Shown piece after piece: positions 30,832 to 39,266 of a stretch of 39,399 nt of DNA. Location: assembly GCA_031269345.1 (NCBI GenBank), contig JAISZH010000151.1, forward strand, positions 1 to 39,399, read 5' to 3'. Origin of the DNA: Desulfovibrio sp. GTDB lineage: Bacteria > Desulfobacterota > Desulfovibrionia > Desulfovibrionales > Desulfovibrionaceae. The position numbers were made by a program, and so were the translations under genes. How positions within the stretch are numbered: position 1 is the stretch's first letter; the number at the start of each line of letters is the position of its first letter. Below the pieces are notes generated by a model. The model ran no database searches. It was not told the origin of the DNA and worked only from the letters and a program-made list of their open reading frames with translations.

Positions 30832-32031
30832 ATGGGCGGCACGCTGGAAAAAATCCGCGACAGTGAGGAAAAACTCCTGTTCAGAACTTACGGCCGCTAC
30901 CCTCTGGGCATAGCCAAGGGAAGCGGAAACAGGCTCTGGGATGTGGACGGCAGGGAATACGTCGATCTGCTGGCCGGGATAGCCGTGGTCAACCTCGGGC
31001 ACTGCCGCGAAGAGCTCGCCGAAGTTATGGCCGCTCAGGCGCGCAAGCTGGTCCACGTGAGCAACCTTTTCTATCAGGAGGAACAACTGGAGTTGGCAAA
31101 GCGTCTGCTGGACACTGCCCATTTCAGCAAGGTTTTCTTTTGCAACTCCGGGGCCGAGGCCAACGAGGCCGCGATCAAGCTGGCCCGCCGCTACCAGCAG
31201 CGCGTAAAGAACAAATACGCCTATGAAGTGGTCACCTTTGAGGGCTGTTTCCACGGTCGCACGCTGGCAACCGTGGCCGCCACGGGCCAGGAACGTTTTC
31301 AGGACGGTTTTATGCCTATGCCCGAGGGGTTCAGGCAAATCGAATGGGGCAGTTCCGAAGCCCTGGAGGCAGCCATAAGCGACAAGACGGCCGCCGTTTT
31401 GCTTGAGCCGGTTCAGGGCGAGGGCGGCATCAGGCCGGTCAGCGGGGATTTCATCCGGAAAGTTGCCGAAATTTGCAGGAAACGCGGGGTGCTGTTCATG
31501 GTGGACGAGGTCCAGTGCGGCATGGGGCGCACCGGAAAATACTGGGCGTTTCAACATTTCGGCGTCCTCCCGGACATTATGACCACCGCAAAGGCCCTGG
31601 CCAACGGGCTGCCCATGGGCGCGATGCTGGGAACCGATGAGGTTTCGGCCGCCTTTGTCGCCGGCAGCCACGCCACAACCTTCGGGGCAGGGGCACTGGT
31701 TTCCGCCGTAGCCTCCAAGGTGCTGGAAATCATGAAAAGAGACAATCTGCCCGGACGCGCCGCCGAACTGGGCGACTGGGCCATCAGACGTTTTCGCTCC
31801 GCGGGCGAAGCATGTCCGGGGAAAATCGGAGAGGTGCGGGGCATGGGCCTTATGATCGGCATCGAACTCAGGCAATCCGGCAAAGAAGTATGGGAGAAGC
31901 TCCTGCGCAAGGGTTTCATCCTCAACCTCACGCAGGAAAAAGTGCTGCGCCTGTTGCCTCCGCTGACCATAGAAAGGGAAGACCTGGAAAATTTCGCGCA
32001 AGCTTTGGAAGACGCATTGCGTACATCCTGA
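30832..32031 (+). CDS. argD: Acetylornithine aminotransferase
   Basis: This 399-residue class III PLP aminotransferase moves an amino group from glutamate to N-acetylglutamate 5-semialdehyde in arginine synthesis. FRTYGRYPLGIAKGSGNRLW and DVDGREYVDLLAGIAVVNLG are typical of ArgD. VFFCNSGAEANEAAIKLARR binds the cofactor phosphate, EPVQGEGGIRPV and VDEVQCGMGRTG contain the PLP-contacting Asp, and TTAKALANGLPMGAML holds the PLP Lys254. ATG 30832 is preceded by AAAGGAGG; the earlier in-frame ATG at 30811 overlaps dut and would put this site inside the gene. The GT2 gene begins 5 bp after the stop. A related ornithine or succinylornithine transaminase role cannot be excluded. Confidence 0.93.
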   Translation: MGGTLEKIRDSEEKLLFRTYGRYPLGIAKGSGNRLWDVDGREYVDLLAGIAVVNLGHCREELAEVMAAQARKLVHVSNLFYQEEQLELAKRLLDTAHFSKVFFCNSGAEANEAAIKLARRYQQRVKNKYAYEVVTFEGCFHGRTLATVAATGQERFQDGFMPMPEGFRQIEWGSSEALEAAISDKTAAVLLEPVQGEGGIRPVSGDFIRKVAEICRKRGVLFMVDEVQCGMGRTGKYWAFQHFGVLPDIMTTAKALANGLPMGAMLGTDEVSAAFVAGSHATTFGAGALVSAVASKVLEIMKRDNLPGRAAELGDWAIRRFRSAGEACPGKIGEVRGMGLMIGIELRQSGKEVWEKLLRKGFILNLTQEKVLRLLPPLTIEREDLENFAQALEDALRTS

Positions 32032-32036
32032 AGGAC

Positions 32037-33200
32037 ATGCCCTCCCTGAGCCTTTGCAGCTACACCTACAATGACGGCCGCCTCTTGCGGGGTCTGCTTG
32101 AGGACGCCGCAAACTGGAGCAGGCGGCCGGATGAAATAATTATCGTGGATGACGGCTCGCGCGTCCCTTTTGACGCCGGGGACCAGCGCCCGCTTCCGAT
32201 CCCGCGCCTGATCCGCTTTCCGGAAAACCGCGGTTTTATCGCTGCAAAGTCAACCTGCATCAACGCCGCGTCCGGCGATATCATCCTGGCTGCGGATTGC
32301 GACGCCAGAATGCACCCGGATTTTGCCCGGGTCTGCATGAACCTGCTTGAACGCAAGGAAATCGGCCTGGTTTCCGGGGAATACTCTGACGCTTCGGGTA
32401 CGGATCTGCTCTCCCGCTACAACTCCATATTTAACAGTGCGCGAGTGGAAAAAAGCGGACCGGTGGAATTCATCTGCGGTCTGGCCTTTGCCATACGCCG
32501 CGAGCTCTGGAACGAAATCAACGGGTTCGGGGACGGACCTTCGCGCATCGGGGAGGACTGGGCCTTGTGCAACGCGCTGAAGGAGCGCGGCTATCAGCTG
32601 TTTGTCGACAAAAGCGTACCTTTGCGCCAGGTGCGCCGCCTGACGCGCCACGCGCATTGCCGCAGGCTTTTTATCTGGATGGGGGATATCCCCTTGCGCA
32701 AATACTCCGAGGACCATTCCCTGCCGGAACAGTTCGTCGCCCATATTGTCAATCCCATGTTGGAGCGCACGGCCCTGATCGGCAGAATAGGAGACCCCGC
32801 CCTGGTCTATTTCGAACTGCTCTACGTATCCTATATGGCTCTGAAAATATGCGGCATGCTGGGCGCGCACGGCCGCATTCCGGCCCTGGCCGGAGAGGAT
32901 TTCATGCGGGAGACGGAAAAGCGTCTGGCTCCCTTCCCCCTGCTCCTGCGCCTTTTAAAAAGCGATCTGCTGCGACTTGAGGTTCTGCCCCCGAAAAAAG
33001 GCGTCGAGCCGAAAAAAGAGGGGCGGTTAGCCCGCGAACGCGATTGGAACGAGGCCTTTTTCTTTGCCGACATCTTTTCCGGAAACGGGGTCTTTGACTG
33101 GCTGAACCGGGAAGGGGCGCGACGCATCCTGTTGGAGGATGAGGAGCTTGATCCGGATTTTTCCGTTTATGCCGACAAGACGAGCGCGATATTTGCCTGA
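32037..33200 (+). CDS. Family 2 glycosyltransferase
   Basis: This 387-residue GT-A fold glycosyltransferase begins SLCSYTYNDGRLLRGLLEDA, then DEIIIVDDGSRVP, the nucleotide-binding loop. ILAADCDARMHPDFAR holds the D-x-D-like metal site, FICGLAFAIRRELWNEINGF and GPSRIGEDWALCNALKERGY contain the acceptor-side motif and the E-D catalytic pair. About 140 C-terminal residues are outside the GT2 core. No membrane segment is seen. The sugar and acceptor are unknown; surface glycan or flagellin modification is likely. ATG 32037 lies 5 bp after argD with AAGGA almost touching it, so translation may be coupled. The longer open frame to 31812 is a shadow within argD. Confidence 0.82.
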   Translation: MPSLSLCSYTYNDGRLLRGLLEDAANWSRRPDEIIIVDDGSRVPFDAGDQRPLPIPRLIRFPENRGFIAAKSTCINAASGDIILAADCDARMHPDFARVCMNLLERKEIGLVSGEYSDASGTDLLSRYNSIFNSARVEKSGPVEFICGLAFAIRRELWNEINGFGDGPSRIGEDWALCNALKERGYQLFVDKSVPLRQVRRLTRHAHCRRLFIWMGDIPLRKYSEDHSLPEQFVAHIVNPMLERTALIGRIGDPALVYFELLYVSYMALKICGMLGAHGRIPALAGEDFMRETEKRLAPFPLLLRLLKSDLLRLEVLPPKKGVEPKKEGRLARERDWNEAFFFADIFSGNGVFDWLNREGARRILLEDEELDPDFSVYADKTSAIFA

Positions 33201-33220
33201 CCGCTCGAAGGCGACCGTCC

Positions 33221-33448
33221 TCAGGCCTCGATCATGGCGCGCAAGAGGCGGATGGTTTCTTCGGCGTCTTCCGGGTCAAGTTTACGCAAGGCAAAACCGG
33301 CATGGACGATCAGGTATTCGCCCGGTTTCGGGTCTTCCTCCAGAAGAGCCAGGGAGGCGGTGACAAAGGTGTCGCCCTCCCCCACACGGCAGCGAGCCGC
33401 CCCGTTTCCAGAAAGCTCAAGCACTTTTACAGGCACGGCCAGACACAT
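33221..33448 (-). CDS. hypC: NiFe-hydrogenase maturation chaperone HypC
   Basis: This 75-residue HypC/HupF protein begins MCLAVPVKVLEL, with the essential Cys2 that carries the Fe(CN)2CO unit during assembly of NiFe-hydrogenase. GEYLIVHAGFALRKLDPEDA is the conserved C-terminal motif. AGAGGGA precedes the ATG. No other hyp or hydrogenase gene is nearby, so it is separated from its usual operon in this window. It lies convergent with the GT2 gene (20-bp gap) and 37 bp downstream of the GT4 gene on the same strand. Confidence 0.93.
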   Translation of the reverse strand: MCLAVPVKVLELSGNGAARCRVGEGDTFVTASLALLEEDPKPGEYLIVHAGFALRKLDPEDAEETIRLLRAMIEA

Positions 33449-33485
33449 ATTTTCCCTCTCGCCTCATCAAAAATTTCCCAGGCAA

Positions 33486-34493
33486 TCAATAAAATTCCCG
33501 AAGCAGTTCCGACAGACGCCTGGCCGCGCTCTTCGGTCCGAAGCGGACGGCGATTGCGGCCGCCTTTTCGGACAGACGCGGGGGCGTCCTGCCCTCCAGC
33601 ACCCGCTTCATTATATTGACCAGGGCGTCAAGGTCAATATCCGCCCAGGTCATCTCCGGGGTAAACAGGGGAATACGCCCGCACATCTCGGCGGATACGC
33701 GGGAAAGCCTGTATGGAACCGGAAAACTGTTCTCCTCGTCCATGAACTCCATGTTCCCGGACCAGCCCGTGGCCAGGACGGGCTTGCCGAAGGCCATGGC
33801 CTCGGAAAGGCCCAACCCCCACCCTTCGGAATGATGCGCGCTCACATAGGCGTCGCACAGAATATGCAAAGCCGCCATGCGCCCGGCGCTCAACTCGCCG
33901 TCAATGCTGATCACCCCGGGAACGCGGCTTAAATCGAAACTGTTCCTGTACTGCTTGAGCGCCAGAAAGACCGGACGCGCGGATGTAGCGCGCACCGAGG
34001 CGAAGGCCGCGAGCAGGGCGCTGATGTTTTTGCGCGGATTGATGGAATCGATTACGGAAAAAAAACGGAAGGCCTTTTCCCGCGCGCGCAGGGCCGCGGC
34101 CGCGAACTCCATATCCTCCCGCGACGTTTTTACGCGCCTGACCACATGCGGCAGAACGCGCGTTTTTGGGTACCAACGGGCAAAAGCGGCGCGGGAAAAA
34201 TGCGAGGGGGTCCAAACTGCCTGCACCGGACGCAGGGCCTCCACATAAGCGCGCGGAAGAACATCGCTTTCCCACACGCAAAACGCGGCGACCGGCAGAG
34301 CGCGCAAAGCCGGGCAGCGCTCGTATGCGGCCGCGTAATTCAACGGATCGTCGTGCAGCACCGCCAGATCGGACGCGGCCGCATCCTCCGGGACATGCGA
34401 AACCTCATGCCCCAGCAGACGCAGACAGTCCGCGAAATCCAACCCGCTGACCCGATGGCTGACGTACTCGCTCAAATGATAAAAAATTCGCAT
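33486..34493 (-). CDS. Family 4 (GT1-group) glycosyltransferase
   Basis: This 335-residue GT-B glycosyltransferase has an N-terminal half (MRIFYHLSEYVSHRVSG, VWESDVLPRAYVEAL, VWTPSHFSRAAF) and a GT4 C-terminal half: FFSVIDSINPRKNISALLAA (start of the nucleotide-sugar domain), GWGLGLSEAMAFGKPVLAT (the E-x7-E catalytic loop) and NMEFMDEENSF. No membrane segment is seen. The sugar and acceptor are unknown. The start is uncertain: ATG 34493 gives a family-like N-terminus but the ribosome site (GGGAC) is close to it; the frame continues upstream to 34574. It may be transcribed with hypC. Confidence 0.8.
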   Translation of the reverse strand: MRIFYHLSEYVSHRVSGLDFADCLRLLGHEVSHVPEDAAASDLAVLHDDPLNYAAAYERCPALRALPVAAFCVWESDVLPRAYVEALRPVQAVWTPSHFSRAAFARWYPKTRVLPHVVRRVKTSREDMEFAAAALRAREKAFRFFSVIDSINPRKNISALLAAFASVRATSARPVFLALKQYRNSFDLSRVPGVISIDGELSAGRMAALHILCDAYVSAHHSEGWGLGLSEAMAFGKPVLATGWSGNMEFMDEENSFPVPYRLSRVSAEMCGRIPLFTPEMTWADIDLDALVNIMKRVLEGRTPPRLSEKAAAIAVRFGPKSAARRLSELLREFY

Positions 34494-34519
34494 GTCCCGA
34501 CAAACCCCATAGCGCGTCA

Positions 34520-34533
34520 AGGCAAATTTGCCT
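34520..34533. promoter_or_regulatory. Perfect 14-bp palindrome (operator-like)
   Basis: AGGCAAATTTGCCT is a perfect palindrome. It ends 14 bp before the -35 box of the promoter at 34548-34577 and lies between two divergent genes, a position expected for a dimeric regulator. Confidence 0.4.
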
Positions 34534-34547
34534 CGCGGTCTTTTTGC

Positions 34548-34577
34548 TTGACTTAAACCGCCAATCACGGCCATACT
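34548..34577 (+). promoter_or_regulatory. Promoter of the isochorismatase-family gene
   Basis: TTGACT (34548-34553), an 18-bp spacer and CATACT (34572-34577) give a good sigma70-type match. The start site near 34584 leaves a leader of about 58 bases before ATG 34642, with GGAGGAG at the ribosome site. Confidence 0.5.
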
Positions 34578-34641
34578 TTACGCAAAAGCGTATTTTATGC
34601 CAATGCGCCGCAGGAAACCGGAAACCCGGAGGAGAAGACAA

Positions 34642-35184
34642 ATGCGCATTCATGCCGAAGATACGGCAGCCGTGGCTATCGACTTTCAGGAGCGCCTGCT
34701 GCCGGCCGTACACGACGGAGATGAGCTGGTCCGCTCCTCGCGCATTCTGCTCTCCGGACTGAACGCCCTGAATGTACCTGTCCTCATCACCCGCCAATAC
34801 CCGAAAGGCATAGGCGACACCGTGCGGGAAATCAGGGAAGTCACCGCAAACGCCATCACCTGCGACAAATTGACCTTCAGTTGCTGCGGCAGCGAGGTCT
34901 TTGCGAGCGCCCTGCAAAAGCTGCAAAAGAAAAACATTGTCGTGTTCGGGGTCGAAGCGCATGTCTGCGTGCTGCAAACCGCGCTTGATCTGCTAACCTC
35001 CGGATATAAGGTGTTCCTGGCGACGGACTGCACGGGCTCACGCAGACCCCACGACCGGCTGGCCGGCCTCAGGAGGGCGGAGAGCGAGGGAGCGCTGCTT
35101 ACGACTTACGAGCAAACCCTTTTCGAACTTCTGGAGTCCTCGAATTCCCCGGCCTTTAAAACAATCTCCGTACTGGTGCGCTGA
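34642..35184 (+). CDS. Isochorismatase-family cysteine hydrolase
   Basis: This 180-residue protein has the catalytic triad of the isochorismatase-like (nicotinamidase) superfamily: Asp14 in AVAIDFQERLLP, Lys76 in CDKLTFSC and Cys109 in FGVEAHVCVLQTALDL. The cis-peptide region before the Cys is conserved (V-E-A-H). Length and pattern match the YcaC-like group, whose substrate is mostly unknown. ATG 34642 has the strong site GGAGGAG 7 bases upstream; the frame upstream to 34597 is not coding. A palindrome (34520-34533) next to the promoter suggests regulation. The ccm cluster starts 50 bp after the stop. Confidence 0.88.
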   Translation: MRIHAEDTAAVAIDFQERLLPAVHDGDELVRSSRILLSGLNALNVPVLITRQYPKGIGDTVREIREVTANAITCDKLTFSCCGSEVFASALQKLQKKNIVVFGVEAHVCVLQTALDLLTSGYKVFLATDCTGSRRPHDRLAGLRRAESEGALLTTYEQTLFELLESSNSPAFKTISVLVR

Positions 35185-35234
35185 CCTTGCACCCATAAAC
35201 TACGGACAACCTGCAAAACCCCGGTAGACAGCGC

Positions 35235-35645
35235 ATGCGGAAAAAATCAGGCAAACGGCTTTATCTGGCGGCCCTCCTCCTTTTTCTCAGCGGAGTGGGT
35301 TATCTTGTCATTTCGGGGATTTCCGAAAACTCGGTCTACTTTCTGAACGTCTCGGAAGCCCTGGCCCTGCCGGCCGAAAAATTGCAGGCGGCCAGACTTT
35401 TCGGCACGGTCGGCGAGGAAGGGATCGCGCGCCTTGAAAACAGGCCGGGTGTCAGGTTTCAGCTTGAGGACAAGGAAAATACGTCCAGAACCTTATGGGT
35501 AGAATACGAAGGCCCGGTACCGGACACCTTTAAGGCCGGGGCGGAAGTCATCGTGGAAGGACGCCTTGAGCCTCAGTCCTCGTTCAGGGCGCAGACGCTC
35601 ATGACCAAGTGTCCCTCAAAATACCGGAAAGAGAACCGGAGCTGA
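35235..35645 (+). CDS. ccmE: Cytochrome c maturation heme chaperone CcmE (CXXXY type)
   Basis: CcmE takes heme from the CcmABCD complex and passes it to CcmF in the periplasm. The 136-residue protein has a single N-terminal membrane anchor (about 9-29) and an OB-fold domain: LQAARLFGTVGEEGI, GVRFQLEDKENTSRTLWVEY and EGRLEPQSSFRAQTLMTKCP. In most CcmE proteins heme binds a His in H-x-x-x-Y; here it is Cys126 in TKCPSKY, with Tyr130. This Cys form is known from sulfate-reducing deltaproteobacteria and some archaea as part of a variant System I. It is the first gene of the ccm run, 10 bp before ccmF. The ribosome site before ATG 35235 is weak. Confidence 0.93.
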   Translation: MRKKSGKRLYLAALLLFLSGVGYLVISGISENSVYFLNVSEALALPAEKLQAARLFGTVGEEGIARLENRPGVRFQLEDKENTSRTLWVEYEGPVPDTFKAGAEVIVEGRLEPQSSFRAQTLMTKCPSKYRKENRS

Positions 35646-35655
35646 CGGTCAGGAT

Positions 35656-37743
35656 ATGACTATCTACGCTTTCGCCTCCGCGTTGATCCGTTGCGGATTT
35701 TTCTTCTCCTGCGCCACGGCCCTCGTCATTCTGACCGAACTGCTGCTTCTGGAAAAGACCGGCCGGGAAGGTCCCGCTTCCCCGATTGGGGCGCGTCTGT
35801 CCACACTTTTGCGCTATGACGCGGGAAGAGCGGTTATCCTGTTTTCCGCGGCCGTTCTGACCACCGCCTCCGCTATTTTGCTGTTGGCCTTCGTAACCTG
35901 TGATTTTGTCGTGGAATATGTGGCCCAGTATTCAGACCTCACCCTGCCGCTTTTCTATCGTATAACCGCCTTTTGGGCCGGACAGGCCGGTTCGATGCTC
36001 TTCTGGGCTTTGGCCGTGTCGTTGGGCGGCGCGGCCTTTGCCATGAGCAAGACGTACAGGAGCCTGTCTTTGCGGACCAGACAGTGGTTTTGCCTTCTTT
36101 TCACCAGCGTCATGGCGTTTTTCCACATGCTGCTCTCCGTCTGGGTCAATCCCTTCGTCCTTTTGGATTTCACCCCTGCGGACGGGATGGGACTTAATCC
36201 CCTTCTGCAGGATCCGGGCATGATCTTTCACCCCCCTCTGCTCCTGCTGGGCTATGGAGGATTTGCGCTTCCGGCCTGTCTGGCCCTTGCCCAAAACCTG
36301 GGAACGAGGACCGGCATCCAGGCGGGCGGAGACGAGGACAAAGCGGTGCAGGCGGCAATCCGCCCCATTGTGCTGGTATCCTGGTCCTTGCTGAGCACCG
36401 GGATTATCCTCGGCGCCTGGTGGGCCTACATGGAACTGGGCTGGGGGGGGTACTGGGCCTGGGATCCGGTGGAAAACGCCTCTTTGTTGCCCTGGTTCGC
36501 GGCCACGGCCTACCTGCACACCTCGGTCATAGAGCGCAGACGCGGCAAACTGCGCCGCGTCAATATTTTCCTTCTCTGTCTCATAACCGTCTGCGCCTTT
36601 TTCGCCACCTATCTGGTGCGTAGCGGCGTGGTGCAGTCTCTGCACGCCTTCGGCGACAGCGGGATCGGCGCTCCGCTGCTGGCCTTCGCCCTGCTCTTTC
36701 TTTTCATAGCCGCGGTGGCCCCTTTGGCGTGCGCACGAAACGGGGAAACCCTGGACGAAGTAACGAGCAGGGAAGGACTGCTGATGATGGCGTCCTGGCT
36801 GCTGCTCGCCGTTGGGGCGATAATCCTGATCGCCACCCTCTGGCCGGTCATTCTCAACGGCTTGCGCGGCATTTCCCTTTATCTCCCGGCCCTGTTAAGC
36901 GCCAAAATTCCCCAGACGCCCATGGGCCTGGAGGCTTCGTTTTACAACCGCACCTGTCTGCCTTTGCTGGCCCTGTTGTCCGTGTTGCTTCTCTTCTGTC
37001 CCGGTCGCGTCTGGAAAGACAAACCTGGGCGCGTGGCCTTTCTGCATCCGCGCATTCTTTATGCCGTGCTGGCCCTTGCCGGAATCGGCGCCATTTGCCT
37101 TTGGGCCGCCGGCATCCGCCATCCTGTGGCCCTGTTGGCGGCTGCCTGCTCCATCGCCGGCATCTTCGGCATCATTCTCCATTTCGCGGCAAAGCCATCA
37201 CGGCTTGCGGAAAAATCCTTCCTGGCCGCTCACGTGACGCATCTTGGCCTGTTAATGGTAATCCTGGGCGTAGCCTTTTCCGGTCCCTACCAGCAAAAAT
37301 ACACTCTGGAACTCGGCCGCGGGCAGGTCGGGGCGGCGGGCCGCTACCGCGTCACGGTCAATGAACTCTACGAGGGAGAATCCCGAATCGGAGCGGACGG
37401 GCGTCCCGGTTACCGCTTTCTGGAAGCGGAGCTCCTGATCTCCTCGGACAAGGGCGCCAGGGTCGGCAAGCTCTCTCCCCAACGTCGCTTCTACGCCAAG
37501 TTCGAACGCCAAAGCTACGCCGAAGCCGCGACGATTTTCAGTCCGGGCGAGGAAATCTACGCCGTGCTTCTCGGCGTAGACGAGGAAAGCCAAACCGCCT
37601 CGCTGGCCGTGAACGTCAATCCCCTGGTCAACTGGCTCTGGTTCGGCGGCGCTTTGATGTGCATCTTTCCTCTGGTTCTGCTAAGACGCCGCGCCCGGCT
37701 GCCGGACGACATCGCGCAAACGGCGCGTCCGCCCGCAGAATAA
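35656..37743 (+). CDS. ccmF: Heme lyase CcmF
   Basis: This 695-residue polytopic membrane protein of the CcmF/NrfE family transfers heme from CcmE to apocytochrome c. Many hydrophobic segments are visible. The WWD heme-handling domain is clear: ELGWGGYWAWDPVENASLLP (about 260-279). AFWAGQAGSMLFWALAVSLG near 107-126 and LLLGYGGFALPACLALAQNL near 197-216 are also typical. The C-terminal periplasmic part (about 540-660) precedes a last helix (WLWFGGALMCIFPLVLLRR). The gene follows ccmE by 10 bp and precedes ccmA by 4 bp, so the three are one operon. Confidence 0.95.
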   Translation: MTIYAFASALIRCGFFFSCATALVILTELLLLEKTGREGPASPIGARLSTLLRYDAGRAVILFSAAVLTTASAILLLAFVTCDFVVEYVAQYSDLTLPLFYRITAFWAGQAGSMLFWALAVSLGGAAFAMSKTYRSLSLRTRQWFCLLFTSVMAFFHMLLSVWVNPFVLLDFTPADGMGLNPLLQDPGMIFHPPLLLLGYGGFALPACLALAQNLGTRTGIQAGGDEDKAVQAAIRPIVLVSWSLLSTGIILGAWWAYMELGWGGYWAWDPVENASLLPWFAATAYLHTSVIERRRGKLRRVNIFLLCLITVCAFFATYLVRSGVVQSLHAFGDSGIGAPLLAFALLFLFIAAVAPLACARNGETLDEVTSREGLLMMASWLLLAVGAIILIATLWPVILNGLRGISLYLPALLSAKIPQTPMGLEASFYNRTCLPLLALLSVLLLFCPGRVWKDKPGRVAFLHPRILYAVLALAGIGAICLWAAGIRHPVALLAAACSIAGIFGIILHFAAKPSRLAEKSFLAAHVTHLGLLMVILGVAFSGPYQQKYTLELGRGQVGAAGRYRVTVNELYEGESRIGADGRPGYRFLEAELLISSDKGARVGKLSPQRRFYAKFERQSYAEAATIFSPGEEIYAVLLGVDEESQTASLAVNVNPLVNWLWFGGALMCIFPLVLLRRRARLPDDIAQTARPPAE

Positions 37744-37747
37744 GGCC

Positions 37748-38374
37748 ATGCTGCTGCGCCTGCGCGACATCTCCCGTTTTTACGACCATCGGCCGGTCTT
37801 CAAAAACGTCTCCCTGGATTTGCGCCGCGGCCGCGTCACCCTGCTCTGCGGACCCAACGGGGCGGGCAAGTCCACCCTGCTCAAAATACTCGCCGGTTTG
37901 ATTAAGCCCTCGGAAGGCGAGGTAATCTTTCCGGCCGGTGAAGCCCCGAACGTCGGCTATCTCGATCACCGGACCTTCATTTACCCCACTCTCTCGGCTC
38001 TGGATAATCTGCGTTTCTGGGCGGATTTGCGGGGTGCTCCAAGCGCCGACGAGGATCTTTTCCCCGTTCTGGAACGTATGGACCTGTCGGATTTCGCCGG
38101 AGAACCGGCCGGCCTGTTTTCACGGGGGATGGCCCAGCGCCTGAATCTGGCGCGGGTCTTCATGCAGCGCCCGGACCTGATGCTTCTGGATGAGCCCTCA
38201 AACGGACTGGACCAAGCTTCGCTTGCGCTGCTGCGCGCCGAAATAAAAAAAGCCGGGGAAGATGGAACCTGCATAGTCTGGATCACGCACAGCCCGGATC
38301 AGGACAAAGGCCGCGCCGACGAAATCGCCCTGCTGGATAAAGGCGCGTTGCGGGTTTATCCGGCGGTCCCTTAG
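37748..38374 (+). CDS. ccmA: Heme exporter ATP-binding protein CcmA
   Basis: This 208-residue ABC ATPase of the CcmAB complex powers release of holo-CcmE. Walker A is LLCGPNGAGKSTLLKILAGL (about 36-55). The signature motif is degenerate as in CcmA proteins (LFSRGMAQRLNLARVF), and Walker B is DLMLLDEPSNGLDQASLAL. The H-loop is ITHSPDQ. It starts 4 bp after ccmF. Its stop codon lies within a palindromic element (38373-38402) identical to an inverted copy at 22098-22127, so the ccmA-ccmB junction has been altered by a repeat. Confidence 0.95.
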   Translation: MLLRLRDISRFYDHRPVFKNVSLDLRRGRVTLLCGPNGAGKSTLLKILAGLIKPSEGEVIFPAGEAPNVGYLDHRTFIYPTLSALDNLRFWADLRGAPSADEDLFPVLERMDLSDFAGEPAGLFSRGMAQRLNLARVFMQRPDLMLLDEPSNGLDQASLALLRAEIKKAGEDGTCIVWITHSPDQDKGRADEIALLDKGALRVYPAVP

Positions 38375-38402
38375 TTCACTCGTTTCATTCGTGAACTGCT
38401 CT
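38373..38402. repeat. Palindromic element between ccmA and ccmB
   Basis: AGTTCAC (38373-38379) and GTGAACT (38391-38397) pair perfectly around an 11-nt loop, followed by GCTCT. The 30 bp are the exact reverse complement of 22098-22127. The ccmA stop (38372-38374) overlaps its first bases. Confidence 0.8.
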
Positions 38403-38448
38403 GAACGATTTTATCTGTAATTGGAATCACCGGCAACTGAGAAGCGAA

Positions 38449-39126
38449 ATGATCAGACCCGCCTTGATCATAGCCCGCAAAGACCTGCGCCTTATCGCGG
38501 GATGCCGTGGAGGACTGCTCCAGGCTCTGCTTCTTGGGCTTTTGCTCATTTTCATGTTCAGCCTGTCTTTGGCGCCGGGGCAGGTCATGAGCCCCCAGGG
38601 AGCGGCGACCGTCTTCTGGATGTCTTCGGCCTTCTGCCAGGTGCTTGTTTTCAACACGCTCCATTCGCATGAAGAGGAAAACGGGCAGATGCTGGGTCTG
38701 CTCCTCTCCCCCATCCCCCCCCAGTCCATCTGGCTCGGAAAGGCCCTGGCCGGCGCCTGTCTGCTCTTTCTGGCCCAGCTTGTCTTTCTTCCGGCGGTGT
38801 TCGTGTTTCTGAGGCAGGAGGCGGGGGCGCTCTGGCCGGTCGGCCTTGCCTCGATAATAGTCAGCGACGTCGGGATAGCCGCGCTGGGGGCGCTACTAGG
38901 ATCGCTCGCGCGCGGCCAGTCCGCCAGGGAAGCCCTGTTCAGCGTAATTATTTTTCCGCTGCTGACCCCGCTCCTCCTCGGCGGCATACGCATCGGAACG
39001 GCTGTATTAAGCCCTGGCGCGGACGGAGATTATGCGAACTGGCTCGGCATATCACTGGCCTTTGACGCCATCTTCACCGCCGCGGCCATGGTCCTTTTCC
39101 CCCTGGTGTACAATGTGGACGACTAG
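38449..39126 (+). CDS. ccmB: Heme exporter membrane protein CcmB
   Basis: This 225-residue integral membrane protein is the permease partner of CcmA. Six hydrophobic segments can be seen, beginning LIAGCRGGLLQALLLGLLLI. ALIIARKDLRLI at the N-terminus, FWMSSAFCQVLVFNTLHSHE, and GQMLGLLLSPIPPQSIWLGK are CcmB signatures. The start ATG is 74 bp after ccmA, further than usual, because a palindromic element occupies the gap; the ribosome site is weak (GAGAAG). After the stop no ccmC follows: a hairpin (39134-39173) and a Fic-like gene are there instead. Confidence 0.93.
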   Translation: MIRPALIIARKDLRLIAGCRGGLLQALLLGLLLIFMFSLSLAPGQVMSPQGAATVFWMSSAFCQVLVFNTLHSHEEENGQMLGLLLSPIPPQSIWLGKALAGACLLFLAQLVFLPAVFVFLRQEAGALWPVGLASIIVSDVGIAALGALLGSLARGQSAREALFSVIIFPLLTPLLLGGIRIGTAVLSPGADGDYANWLGISLAFDAIFTAAAMVLFPLVYNVDD

Positions 39127-39133
39127 TGCCATG

Positions 39134-39173
39134 TATCGCTTAAAACTACGCGTACGCTTCGTTTTAAGCGATA
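39134..39173. terminator. 13-bp hairpin after ccmB
   Basis: TATCGCTTAAAAC (39134-39146) and GTTTTAAGCGATA (39161-39173) pair perfectly around a 14-nt loop, 7 bases after the ccmB stop. There is no T-run after it. It probably ends or attenuates the ccm transcript and belongs to the same type of stop-codon-proximal palindromes. Confidence 0.55.
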
Positions 39174-39266
39174 AGATCGCACGGCAATAAACGCGTTTTT
39201 TTGCCATGCTCACACCGCCGATAAAAGATTTCAGTCATTTTCATCGCCAAGCAAAAAGGAATCCGA

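Noticed and set aside
31812-32036. Upstream extension of the GT2 glycosyltransferase
   Set aside because: It lies inside argD in another frame; the glycosyltransferase fold starts right after ATG 32037.
30721-32112. 463-codon open frame opposite dut and argD
   Set aside because: It spans two real plus-strand genes and their junction; no family similarity is visible.
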